DNA of 64,000 nt. Source: CAIQJJ01 sp964606085 (GTDB lineage: Bacteria > Chloroflexota > Anaerolineae > Anaerolineales > UBA4823). Made by a program: the position numbers and the translations under genes. Where the stretch lies: contig CAZSFD010000006.1 of assembly GCA_964606085.1 (NCBI GenBank), positions 1-64,000 of the forward strand, written 5' to 3'. The notes under the pieces were generated by a model, which worked only from the letters and a program-made list of their open reading frames with translations, was not told the origin of the DNA and ran no database searches. Below, piece after piece: positions 27,118 to 35,863 of the stretch. Positions within the stretch are counted from its first letter, which is position 1. Every line of letters starts with the position of its first letter.

Positions 27118-29547
27118 GTGAACGCCGACCAACGCCTGGCCCAAGCCACCCAACAAACCGCGGGAGAATTACGCAGCATTGCCGAGTCGAATGTTGCGCG
27201 AGATCTTTCGCACCTTTCTTTACCAGAGATCAAACACCTGAGCGACCTGATCGCCCAGGTGATGCCAGCCGGTAATGTGCCAGCGATGATCTTGAGCGGC
27301 CTGGTGCGCATTACCGGGCGGCGGCAGTTGGCCGATGTCACCCGCCGCGACATCAACATGCTGCTCAAAGGGGTCGAACAAGTGCTGGATACGGCGGTAT
27401 ACAGCACTTTTTTTGCCGGGCCAGCCGCGGTGCTGTGGGGGTATCGCAATATGCTCACCCTGGCGGGAAAATCGCCTGAAGATTTTTTCCCCGAAGGCGC
27501 CTGGCAGTTTTACAGCGAGTATGCCTTGCGCGAAGATACGGCCCGGCATACCCTGGAAAGTTACGGCTTCGATGCCGAACTGACTCGCCACGAAATTCGC
27601 CTCTCCCAGGTCAACCGCCTGACGGCCTGGGTGATGGCCTGTATCTCCTGCTTGCATCAATACCCTGAACTGCTCAAAAACGAATGGCGTGAGCGCGTCT
27701 ATACCAGCCTGTTGCTGGAAGTGACGGGCGATCAGTACCACGAAAAAGCCAATCCCTTTGCACGCTTTTATCGCAATTGGGAAAAACAACGTCCCTACGC
27801 CCGCGGCAGCGACGCCGCCCCCAACGAAACCTACGCCCTCTACCGCCGCCGCAAATTTGACCAATTGCTCGAAGAAGCTCTGGAAAGCCTGGCTCCGGCG
27901 CAGCACCGCGAGTGGGTGATGCGCGTTCACGAGGCCAAGCAAGTTTCTCTGCCGGCCTACCAGCGGCAAATGACCATCCTGGCAACCCTGATGCCCGATG
28001 CGTACAGCGAAGCCCGCCAGCCGATCCCACTCGAACAGGCCCACATCGGCCTGATCTGGCAGGGGCGCTATGCCCTGATCCCCATTTGCAAACCGGGTTT
28101 GATCTTGCCGCCGGATGTCAATGCGGTGCGCACCCAGGTGGCCGAAATCATCAACCAACCCATGCCGCCGTCAGACCCACTCCTGCCGCTGGCGCGTATG
28201 CGGCGTTCGGCCTGGCCGCGCCTGTATAAACACCTCGATACCCCGGCACGCGCAGAAATAGATGCCCTGCAAAGCGCGCCGATCCTGATCAATGCCGATA
28301 TCCGTCCGCGCAGTCAGCCTTTGGCCGAGCTGCGCCAGGCCGAACGTGGCATTGGCAGTCACGCCATGACCATCTTTGATACCGGCGAGACCTTCGCATT
28401 TGACCTTTCGCACATCTTTTTCGATGGCGTGTGGGGCGCTGCGCTGGCTGAAATGTTGACCAACGAAGCCCTGGCCTGGGGTGTTTATTTGCACCAGTTG
28501 CCCAAAAACAGCGTGCCAGCTCCCAAACCGCGCCGCCTGTCAATCCAGTTTTCCTCTGGCGACCTGGAAATCATCGCCCAGTCCCCGCGCGCCACCACCG
28601 AAGTCAGTGTTGAAAGCGATGCCATCAACATTCAAGCCATCCTGACCCTGCGCAAATTGCTCGAACGCCGCAACGAACGCATTCGCCTGACCGTGAACGA
28701 TCTTTTACTGTTGTATCGCGGCATTCATGCGGTGTTGTACCAGCCCAACGACGCCCTGGCGCAGGCGCTCAGAACCGCAGCCGATGAAGGTGGCCCGGTA
28801 GGCGCTGCGGCCCGCACCGCCCTCGATGCCCTGGCCGCCATTCGCACCACCAACCCGGCGGTGCTGATCCCCATTGATGCCAGCCAGAAACAGCCGCGCG
28901 ACCGCATCTACCCGATGAACTTCGAGGTGCCGCTCAAAGAGCTGGACATGATCAACCTTCATGCCCAAACTTTGCAGGCTCTCCACACCTATCAAACCAC
29001 CACCGGAAGGCGCGACCAGCCCTACGCCCAATTCGACAAGCTGCAACGCCTCTACCTGGCTACCCTGGCCGGTTTTGGCGAGGTGGTGGCCAAAGCCAAG
29101 GCCATTGCCGCCTCTGGCGAAGACCCTTCAGTGGGCGTCCTCAAGTTGGTGGGGGTGCTGCCGGCCCCGGTGCAGCGCCTGCTCGAAACCATCCCGCAGC
29201 GCTCTGATATGCTCAACGACATTATCCGCGGGCGCGAGGTGTTCTCCAACCTGGGGGCGGTTGCCAAGAGCAGTTCGCTGCTCCGTTTCATCACCGCCAA
29301 AGATGACAACGAGCAGAAATCGCTGGCCTGGGGCGTGATGACCGATGCGGCGGGCAACCTGCACATTGCGCTGCGCGATTTTCGCCCGCATGTGGGCATG
29401 TTAATGTCGGCTCGCCGGGCTGACCTGGCCGCCTGGGTGGCCCGCGATTACCTGGATTCGTATGTCACGGGCCTGAACGATTACGTGCGTGAATTGCGCC
29501 GCATCACCCTGGCCAGCCGCGAAACACAACTTTCTCCACAACCATGA
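27118..29547 (+). CDS. Unrecognised 809-aa protein with an HxxxDG motif
   Basis: I do not recognise the family with certainty. The protein is soluble, with no signal or membrane segment, and starts at GTG 27118, 28 bases after glpAB. Its middle contains His432-Ile-Phe-Phe-Asp436-Gly437 within FAFDLSHIFFDGVWG, preceded by WQGRYALIPI, RRSAWPRLYKHL and ALQSAPILINAD. The order of these blocks recalls choline/carnitine O-acyltransferases, whose catalytic His sits in a comparable H-x-x-x-D-G context after R-x-x-WA and L-D-D blocks. That is a fold-level guess from reading, not a match. Its stop overlaps the next start (ATGA at 29544), so it is translationally coupled to the Ser/Thr kinase. A role in acyl transfer or in lipid metabolism tied to glycerol 3-phosphate is possible. 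Confidence 0.55.
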   Translation: MNADQRLAQATQQTAGELRSIAESNVARDLSHLSLPEIKHLSDLIAQVMPAGNVPAMILSGLVRITGRRQLADVTRRDINMLLKGVEQVLDTAVYSTFFAGPAAVLWGYRNMLTLAGKSPEDFFPEGAWQFYSEYALREDTARHTLESYGFDAELTRHEIRLSQVNRLTAWVMACISCLHQYPELLKNEWRERVYTSLLLEVTGDQYHEKANPFARFYRNWEKQRPYARGSDAAPNETYALYRRRKFDQLLEEALESLAPAQHREWVMRVHEAKQVSLPAYQRQMTILATLMPDAYSEARQPIPLEQAHIGLIWQGRYALIPICKPGLILPPDVNAVRTQVAEIINQPMPPSDPLLPLARMRRSAWPRLYKHLDTPARAEIDALQSAPILINADIRPRSQPLAELRQAERGIGSHAMTIFDTGETFAFDLSHIFFDGVWGAALAEMLTNEALAWGVYLHQLPKNSVPAPKPRRLSIQFSSGDLEIIAQSPRATTEVSVESDAINIQAILTLRKLLERRNERIRLTVNDLLLLYRGIHAVLYQPNDALAQALRTAADEGGPVGAAARTALDALAAIRTTNPAVLIPIDASQKQPRDRIYPMNFEVPLKELDMINLHAQTLQALHTYQTTTGRRDQPYAQFDKLQRLYLATLAGFGEVVAKAKAIAASGEDPSVGVLKLVGVLPAPVQRLLETIPQRSDMLNDIIRGREVFSNLGAVAKSSSLLRFITAKDDNEQKSLAWGVMTDAAGNLHIALRDFRPHVGMLMSARRADLAAWVARDYLDSYVTGLNDYVRELRRITLASRETQLSPQP

Positions 29548-31490
29548 AAAACGACGATCCACTCATCGGCATTCAACTGGCTAATTTCCGCGTCGAGCGC
29601 CTGTTGGGGCGGGGGGGCATGGCGCGGGTGTATTATGGGCGCGATGTCAAACTCGACCGCCCGGTGGCGATCAAAATCGTGGATACGCGGTATTGGGGTG
29701 AGCAAGATTATGCCCGCCGCTTTGTCGAGGAGGCGCGGTTGATTGCCTCGTGGCGGCATGAAAATATCGTCCAGGTTTATTATGCCGATGATAAAGATAA
29801 TGAATTGTATTATTTCGTGATGGAGTTTGTGGATGGGCAAGACCTGGCGCAAATCCTGGCTGACCGCCTGGAACTCGGCCAATTAATGCCTCACGCCGAT
29901 GTCTTGCGTATCGGCTGGGCGATTGCCCGGGCGCTCGATTACGCCCATCGCAAAGATGTGGTGCATCGCGATATAAAGCCCTCCAACGTGTTGGTGGCGA
30001 AAGATGGCCGGGTGGTCTTGAGCGATTTCGGCCTGGCGCTGGATCAAAAGCGCGGTTCACACGGCCAGGCTTTTGGCACGCCGCACTACATCTCGCCCGA
30101 ACAGGCGCGCCGCTCTTCTGATGCAGTGCCGGCCTCTGATTTATATTCCTTCGCCGTCATCTTGTACGAGATGTTGACCGGGGTCATCCCCTTCGATGAT
30201 CCCTCCTCGACCAGCATCGCCCTCAAACACCTCAGCGAGCCGCCGCCGCTGCCCAGTTCGATCAACCCGCACCTCAACGCCGCTACCGATGCTGTGCTGC
30301 TGAAAGCGCTGTCCAAGCAACCCGAAGACCGCTTCCCCAACTCGCTGTCGTTGATGCGCACGCTCGAAAGCGCCTTGCAACTGAAAGAGCCGGTTGGCAA
30401 TGCCGAAGCGGTTCTGCCGCCGCCGCCGGCCCTGGCGGCCCCGCTAGCCATCAAACCTGCCGAAAAGCGCATTTCGCTGGCCGAACGTTCGGCCCAACTG
30501 GCCGCCGAACGCGACCCGCTTTCGCTGACCCAGCCAGGGGCGCGCACCCGCAACGAGAGGCGTAATCGTCTGCTGGGCCTTGCTTTGCTTGGTTTACTCA
30601 TCGTTGGCCTGGTATTGGGCGCATGGTACGCCAGCCAGGTGGGTGGCTTTGCGGCGGCCATGGCCTTGATCGGCGGCCCTCAAACGCCTACGGCCACTGC
30701 CTCATTGCCGCCAACCAGCCCGCCAAGCCAGACGCCCACCTTCACGCCCACGGCCACCGCTACCCCGGTGGTCGTGCCAACCCACACGGCCACGCCCAGC
30801 CACACCGCCTCGCCGCTGCCCTCCGACACAGCGCCGCCTGCCACGGTCACCGTGCGTGTGCGCCACACCGCCACCCGCCCATCACGCACCACCACGGCCT
30901 CACCCACCGCTGCCGCCACGTCGCTGCCAACCGAAACCGCCCCGACCGCTGAAACGCCAGCCGCCAGTCTTACCCCCACCCTCGAAGCGGCTGCGCCGTT
31001 GCCAACGGCCACCCGCACGCCTGCTGAGGCTGCCTCCGCCACTCCAGAACCCTCGCCTACCGCCACCATCGCCGGTATGCCTTCGCCCACGCCCAGCAGT
31101 TACTTCGTGTTGTATTACGATTACAACAGTTTTTACCTGCTCAATAAATCGGGTGTGCCGGTTGAATATGTGCCATTTGCCTTTGAGCGCCTGGATGCCT
31201 ATGGCGTTGTGGTCAACCGCTTCGATGGCAAAGAATGGGCCAAATACGCCCAGCGCCTGCCCGATCAATGGTGCAGCCGCCTGGAAATTTTGCAGGCTGA
31301 ACCTTACCTGAACCCCTGGCAGTGTTTCAACCTGTATGGCGCTACGCGCAATCCGCCGCGCACCTCCGAATGGATTTTTTGGACAAAGAAAAGCGGCAGC
31401 AGCGAATTTCGTATTCTGTGGAACGAGGCAGAAGTTGCCCGTTGCCCCACAGAAACAGGCGTGTGCGAGTTTTGGCTGCCCCAACCTTGA
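29544..31490 (+). CDS. Membrane Ser/Thr protein kinase (Hanks type)
   Basis: A 648-aa PknB-like kinase. The cytoplasmic kinase domain (about 13-280) has the Gly loop GRGGMARVY, ATP-binding Lys44 (AIKI), catalytic Asp143 in HRDIKPSN and the metal Asp161 in SDFG. It should be active. A single membrane helix (about 343-365) is followed by a Thr/Pro/Ala-rich linker (about 375-510) and an outer domain of about 130 residues (YYDYNSFYLLNKSGVP, QWCSRLEIL, CPTETGVCEFWLP) that may sense an extracellular cue. The ATG overlaps the stop of the preceding unknown gene. It ends the glycerol cluster; a strong terminator follows. Substrates unknown; nearby cluster proteins are candidates. Confidence 0.92.
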   Translation: MKNDDPLIGIQLANFRVERLLGRGGMARVYYGRDVKLDRPVAIKIVDTRYWGEQDYARRFVEEARLIASWRHENIVQVYYADDKDNELYYFVMEFVDGQDLAQILADRLELGQLMPHADVLRIGWAIARALDYAHRKDVVHRDIKPSNVLVAKDGRVVLSDFGLALDQKRGSHGQAFGTPHYISPEQARRSSDAVPASDLYSFAVILYEMLTGVIPFDDPSSTSIALKHLSEPPPLPSSINPHLNAATDAVLLKALSKQPEDRFPNSLSLMRTLESALQLKEPVGNAEAVLPPPPALAAPLAIKPAEKRISLAERSAQLAAERDPLSLTQPGARTRNERRNRLLGLALLGLLIVGLVLGAWYASQVGGFAAAMALIGGPQTPTATASLPPTSPPSQTPTFTPTATATPVVVPTHTATPSHTASPLPSDTAPPATVTVRVRHTATRPSRTTTASPTAAATSLPTETAPTAETPAASLTPTLEAAAPLPTATRTPAEAASATPEPSPTATIAGMPSPTPSSYFVLYYDYNSFYLLNKSGVPVEYVPFAFERLDAYGVVVNRFDGKEWAKYAQRLPDQWCSRLEILQAEPYLNPWQCFNLYGATRNPPRTSEWIFWTKKSGSSEFRILWNEAEVARCPTETGVCEFWLPQP

Positions 31491-31517
31491 GACCCGCCGG
31501 GTAGCTGGTTGGATTAG

Positions 31518-31552
31518 GAGAGCGTGAGCGTGGGGAACTCCGCTCTCTTTTT
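31518..31552 (+). terminator. Intrinsic terminator after the kinase gene
   Basis: Stem gagagcg (31518-31524) with cgctctc (31541-31547), followed by TTTTT. It closes the glpK-to-kinase gene run. Confidence 0.8.
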
Positions 31553-31681
31553 GTTGGTGGTTTGCGGTATGATCGCTAAGGAACGGTGGAAAAATACGTT
31601 ACCTGATCCAGCATCATTTTCCTGGGCTTTCCAGGCAGCTTGCGGTCAGTTATTTTTTGCCCGTTCCGAACGGAGGTTCAG

Positions 31682-33133
31682 ATGATCACCCTGGACGAAC
31701 TGATCCGAATCGGCGATTACGAATGGGAGATTCCCGCCAGTTATCGCCACGATATGCGTGTGCCGGTGCGCCTGTTTGCCACCCGCAAGATACTCGAAGC
31801 TGCCCTGGAAGACCGCTCTGTCGAACAGGCGGTCAATGCTGCCACCTTGCCGGGGCTGGTGGGGCGTGTGTTGGTGATGCCCGATATGCACCAGGGCTAT
31901 GGCTTTCCCATTGGCGGCGTGGCGGCCACCCGCCTGCCAGATGGCGTGATTTCGCCGGGCGGAATCGGCTACGACATCAATTGTGGTGTGCGCCTATTGG
32001 CCTCTTCTGTAGATGTAGACCAGGCCGCTCCTTTCCTGGATGATCTGGCAACGGCCTTGAATGCGCGCTGTCCCAGCGGCGTGGGCGAGAAAGGGGCGCT
32101 CAAATTGAGCGATAGCGAACTGGATGCCGTCTGCCAGGATGGCGCGCGCTGGGCATTGAAGAAAAAACTCGCCAGCGAAGCCGACTTGCGCCGCACGGAG
32201 GAAGGCGGGCGATTGGCCGGGGCCGACCCACAGCAATTATCGAAGCGGGCGCGTGAACGTGGCCGCCCACAGCTCGGCTCACTGGGCTCGGGCAATCATT
32301 TCATCGAGGTAGATGTCGTGGAGCAGGTGTTCGCCGACGCATCGGCGCAGGCCATGGGGCTGCGCCCGGGCTGCCTGGTGGTGCAAATCCACTGCGGCTC
32401 GCGTGGCCTGGGGCATCAGGTCTGTACCGATACCGTAGACACGTTCCAACAAGCCGCCAAACGCTATGGCATCCACCTGGCTGACCGCGAACTGGCCTGC
32501 GCGCCGCTCAACTCGCCCGAAGGACAAGCTTACCTGGCCGTGATGCGCTGCGCGGCCAATTATGCCTTCGCCAACCGGCAGATTTTAGCGCATTCGGCGC
32601 GCCAGGCTTTTGAAGATGCCCTGGCGGGGCATGTCAAGAACTGGCAGCTTCATCAGGTGTACGACATCGCTCATAACATGGGTAAGATCGAAAAGCACAC
32701 TATAGACGGCCAGGAGATGGAAGTGTGTGTCCACCGCAAAGGGGCCACGCGCGCCTTCGGGCCGGGTTCGCCCGAACTGCCCCCCGAATACCAGCCGATT
32801 GGTCAGCCGGTGCTGGTGCCGGGCAGCATGGGAACGGCCTCGTGGGTGCTGGTTGGCACCGCGAAGAGCATGGCGCAATCCTTCGGTTCAAGCTGCCACG
32901 GTGCCGGGCGGGTGATGAGCCGTCAGGCGGCCAAGCGCGCAGTGCGTGGCGAGCAATTGCGCCAGGAGCTGCTCGCCGGGGGCATTCATGTTCGCGCCGG
33001 GTCGCTGGCGGGTCTGGCTGAAGAAGCCCCGCAAGCCTATAAAGATGTAGACCTGGTGATTGAAGCTGTGGTGGGCGCAGATATCGCCCGCAAAGTGGCG
33101 CGCTTGCACCCGCTGGCCGTGATCAAAGGCTGA
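31682..33133 (+). CDS. rtcB: RNA-splicing ligase RtcB
   Basis: A 483-aa RtcB, full length. The Mn/GTP active-site blocks are present: MPDMHQGYGFPIGGVA, GIGYDINCGVRLL with the metal-binding Cys101, GSLGSGNHFIEV, QIHCGSRGLGHQV and, near the end, SCHGAGRVMSRQAA with the His that carries the guanylate. RtcB joins a 2',3'-cyclic phosphate or 3'-phosphate end to a 5'-OH and works in tRNA or rRNA repair. The ATG at 31682 has GGAGG upstream. No archease gene lies next to it. It appears monocistronic. Confidence 0.96.
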   Translation: MITLDELIRIGDYEWEIPASYRHDMRVPVRLFATRKILEAALEDRSVEQAVNAATLPGLVGRVLVMPDMHQGYGFPIGGVAATRLPDGVISPGGIGYDINCGVRLLASSVDVDQAAPFLDDLATALNARCPSGVGEKGALKLSDSELDAVCQDGARWALKKKLASEADLRRTEEGGRLAGADPQQLSKRARERGRPQLGSLGSGNHFIEVDVVEQVFADASAQAMGLRPGCLVVQIHCGSRGLGHQVCTDTVDTFQQAAKRYGIHLADRELACAPLNSPEGQAYLAVMRCAANYAFANRQILAHSARQAFEDALAGHVKNWQLHQVYDIAHNMGKIEKHTIDGQEMEVCVHRKGATRAFGPGSPELPPEYQPIGQPVLVPGSMGTASWVLVGTAKSMAQSFGSSCHGAGRVMSRQAAKRAVRGEQLRQELLAGGIHVRAGSLAGLAEEAPQAYKDVDLVIEAVVGADIARKVARLHPLAVIKG

Positions 33134-33202
33134 GGAACCCCCCTTTGCCAGACGGCGTTGAAATTTTACAACCATCCCAACATTCTCAAAGGAGAAACGA
33201 GT

Positions 33203-33820
33203 ATGAAGAAAACCACTTATCTATCGGTCTTGTTGACCCTGGCCTGGCTGCTGGCCGCCTGTGCCCAGGTGACACCGGCGACGCCCGGTCTGCCTACCCA
33301 GCCTATGGAAACGCCCTCAGACGGCCAGGCGTCCCCCTACCCCTATCCCGCCTCAGACCAGCTCGGTGCGGCGCCCACGGTCGAGGCGGTTGACCCCTAT
33401 CCTGCGGTGGAAGAGCCGCTCACGGCCAGCCCCACGCTCTCGGCTGAGCAACGCCTGAGCCAAAAACGCCTCAACACCCAATTTGCCCCCGAAGCTGGCG
33501 ATGCAAAGTGGGCGCTTGGCCCGGCATACCTTGACATGGATGCCGAACAACTGCTGACCGTCACCAGTGATTCAACCCAGGTGCAGTTCCGCCTGATCGG
33601 CCATGTGCCAAACCCGTGCTATCAGTTGCGGGTTGTGGTGCATGAACCCACCCCGGAGAGCCAGTTGGTCATCGAAGTTTATTCGGTGGCCGACCCCGAA
33701 AAAATGTGCGCCGATATGCTGCAACCCTTCGATGAAACCATCACCCTCGACAACATCCCCGCCGGGAAATACACTGTGACCATCAACGATCAGAAATGGG
33801 GATCGCTGGAAGTGAAATAG
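33203..33820 (+). CDS. Secreted lipoprotein of unknown function
   Basis: A 205-aa protein. The signal peptide MKKTTYLSVLLTLAWLLAAC ends in a textbook lipobox (LLAAC, Cys20). A Pro/Thr/Tyr-rich linker with PYPYPAS and DPYPAVEE follows, then a domain of about 120 residues (LDMDAEQLLTVTSDSTQVQF, GHVPNPCYQLRVVVHEP, DNIPAGKYTVTIND) that looks like a beta-sandwich. AAGGAG lies upstream of the ATG at 33203. It ends with an ideal terminator. I cannot assign a function; similar small lipoproteins are common on Chloroflexota cell surfaces. Confidence 0.82.
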   Translation: MKKTTYLSVLLTLAWLLAACAQVTPATPGLPTQPMETPSDGQASPYPYPASDQLGAAPTVEAVDPYPAVEEPLTASPTLSAEQRLSQKRLNTQFAPEAGDAKWALGPAYLDMDAEQLLTVTSDSTQVQFRLIGHVPNPCYQLRVVVHEPTPESQLVIEVYSVADPEKMCADMLQPFDETITLDNIPAGKYTVTINDQKWGSLEVK

Positions 33821-33840
33821 GCGGCAGCGCCTGTGTAACC

Positions 33841-33885
33841 GTGACAGCCGTCTGGCATGAAAATGCCGGGCGGCTGTCACTTTTT
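33841..33885 (+). terminator. Strong intrinsic terminator
   Basis: An 18-bp stem starting gtgacagccg and ending cggctgtcac (two G-U pairs) closed by a GAAA loop and followed by TTTTT. Confidence 0.92.
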
Positions 33886-33936
33886 GGGCCAGCGCGCATC
33901 TAAACTCTCGAAAACCGATTGCTAAGGAGTGTCACC

Positions 33937-34155
33937 ATGCCTTTGTTTGAATATCAATGCAGTGAATGTGGAAAACCCTTTGAAAAGCTGGTGCTGGGTG
34001 CGAGCAGCGCCGCCCAGAACATCCTCTGCCCGGCGTGTGGCAGCAGCGAAGTGCGCAAGAAGATTTCATCGTTTGCCACGAAATCGGCCAGCGCGGGCGC
34101 TTTTTCGTTGGGCAGCGCCTCATCGTCCTCGTCGTGCAATACGGGGGGCGGCTGA
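33937..34155 (+). CDS. FmdB-family zinc ribbon protein
   Basis: A 72-aa protein opening MPLFEYQCSECGKPFEKLV, with the second pair CPACGS at about 32-37. Together the two CxxC knuckles make the FmdB/CxxC_CxxC_SSSS zinc ribbon. The tail is Ser/Gly rich, as usual in this family. AAGGAG precedes the ATG at 33937. Family function is poorly defined (regulatory or metal-related roles have been proposed). It stands alone between two terminators. Confidence 0.9.
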   Translation: MPLFEYQCSECGKPFEKLVLGASSAAQNILCPACGSSEVRKKISSFATKSASAGAFSLGSASSSSSCNTGGG

Positions 34156-34199
34156 GGGATTCGCCATTGATTTGCCCGTGTGGCAAGCTCACCCTGAAA

Positions 34200-34238
34200 G
34201 CAAAACGCCGCAGCGAGTTCACCGCTGCGGCGTTTTGC
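34200..34238. terminator. Bidirectional terminator between zinc ribbon gene and lpd
   Basis: A perfect 16-bp stem (34200-34215 with 34223-34238) with AAAA at its left base and TTTT at its right base, placed between two converging genes. Confidence 0.8.
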
Positions 34239-34266
34239 TGTGTCGGCTGGCATGGCCGAAAAGGTT

Positions 34267-35664
34267 TTACATGTGAATGGCCTGGCCTTCAGCGGCGTGG
34301 GCCGCTTCCATCAGCACTTCGCTCAGGGTGGGGTGGGCATGGACGTTGCGGGCCAATTCGAGGGTGGTCAGTTCGTTGGCGTGAGCGAGGGTCAATTCGG
34401 GGAGCAGTTCGGTCACTTCGGGGCCGATCAGATGTGCGCCCAGGATTTCGCCATATTTCTCGTCTACGATCAGTTTGGCCCAACCGGCGTAATCGCCCAA
34501 TCCGAGGGCCTTGCCGTTGGCCTGGAAGTTGAAGCGGCCAACTTTTACGGTGTAGCCGCGTTCTTTGGCCTGGGCTTCGGTCAGGCCGAAGGAGGCCACC
34601 TGCGGCTGGCAGTAGGTGGCATGGGGCATCATCTCGTAATCGAGCGTGTGTGTTTCGACGCCGGCGATATTTTCGGCGCATACCAGGCCCTGCGCTGAGG
34701 CCACATGCGCCAGCATCACCTTGGCCGTCACATCGCCGATGGCCCAGATGCCGGGGACATTGGTCGCCATGCGCTCGTCAATTTCGATGGCACCGCGTTC
34801 GCTGAGTTTGACGCCGATCTCTTCCAGGCCGAGGCCGCGCCCATTGGGGCGGAAGCCGATGGCCACCAGGGCTTGTTCGGCTTCGAGAGTGGTTTCGCCG
34901 CTCTCCGCGGCCACTTTGACCTGCACGCCCTGTTCCACCGCTTGCAGCGAAAGCACTTTGTGGCCGGTAAGCAGGTTGATCTTGTTCTTCTTGAGCGCTT
35001 TGGCCAGTTCGGCGCTGACTTCTTCGTCTTCCAGGGGGACGACACGCGGCAGCATCTCGACCAGCGTCACCGTCACGCCATACGCATTCCAGATGGTGGC
35101 AAATTCCACCCCAATCGCTCCCGCGCCGATGATGACCACCGATTGGGGCAGCTTCTCTTGTAAGATGGCTTCGGTGTAGGTGATGATCTTTTCGCCATCC
35201 ACGGCCCAGCCAGGCGGCACGGCCACGTTGGCCCCGGTGGCAACGACGATGTTTTTGGCCTTCAGTTCATTGATGTTGCCATCTTTCCCTGTCACAGTCA
35301 CCGTGTCGCGTCCCGTCACTTTTGCCGCGCCGAGATGGACGGCGATATTGTTCTTCTTCATCAAAAACTCCACCCCTTTGGTCAGGCGGTTGGAGACTTG
35401 CCGGCTGCGTTTGACGGCTGTGCCATAATCGAGCTTGAGGTTGTCGAATGAAAAACCCAATTCCTTGCCGCGTTCGCGCAAGGTATGGGCCACCTCCGCA
35501 TTTTTTAATAAGGATTTGGATGGCACACACCCCACGTTCAAGCATACACCGCCCAGCCATTGTTTATCTACGATGGCTGTTTTCAGCCCCAATTGCGCGG
35601 CACGAATGGCGCAGACATAGCCGCCTGGGCCAGCACCAATTACCACAACATCATAGTCACTCAT
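34267..35664 (-). CDS. lpdA: Dihydrolipoyl dehydrogenase
   Basis: A 465-aa flavoprotein disulfide reductase. FAD site VIGAGPGGYVCAIRAAQLG (residues 7-25), redox pair in GGVCLNVGCVPSKSLL (Cys-x4-Cys), NAD site VIIGAGAIGVEFATIW, and the C-terminal HAHPTLSE with the active-site His. It reoxidises the lipoamide of 2-oxoacid dehydrogenases or the glycine cleavage system using NAD. No E1 or E2 gene neighbours it. A 199-base gap separates it from the divergent unknown gene. It ends at the shared terminator. Confidence 0.95.
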   Translation of the reverse strand: MSDYDVVVIGAGPGGYVCAIRAAQLGLKTAIVDKQWLGGVCLNVGCVPSKSLLKNAEVAHTLRERGKELGFSFDNLKLDYGTAVKRSRQVSNRLTKGVEFLMKKNNIAVHLGAAKVTGRDTVTVTGKDGNINELKAKNIVVATGANVAVPPGWAVDGEKIITYTEAILQEKLPQSVVIIGAGAIGVEFATIWNAYGVTVTLVEMLPRVVPLEDEEVSAELAKALKKNKINLLTGHKVLSLQAVEQGVQVKVAAESGETTLEAEQALVAIGFRPNGRGLGLEEIGVKLSERGAIEIDERMATNVPGIWAIGDVTAKVMLAHVASAQGLVCAENIAGVETHTLDYEMMPHATYCQPQVASFGLTEAQAKERGYTVKVGRFNFQANGKALGLGDYAGWAKLIVDEKYGEILGAHLIGPEVTELLPELTLAHANELTTLELARNVHAHPTLSEVLMEAAHAAEGQAIHM

Positions 35665-35863
35665 AGTTCAGTCCCTTTTCTTCCATGAAAATCGGATAGT
35701 TTCGGCCAATTATACCGGATTGAAAAGCGTGCATACTGTGAGAACGTCTTCTGGCATGATCCAAAATGGCCTTTCTCGCGAACGATAGAGGTATACTTGG
35801 GCAAATCTACGATGACAATACCGGGAATTGTCTCATCATCTCCTGAGACTACGGAGGGTTGTA

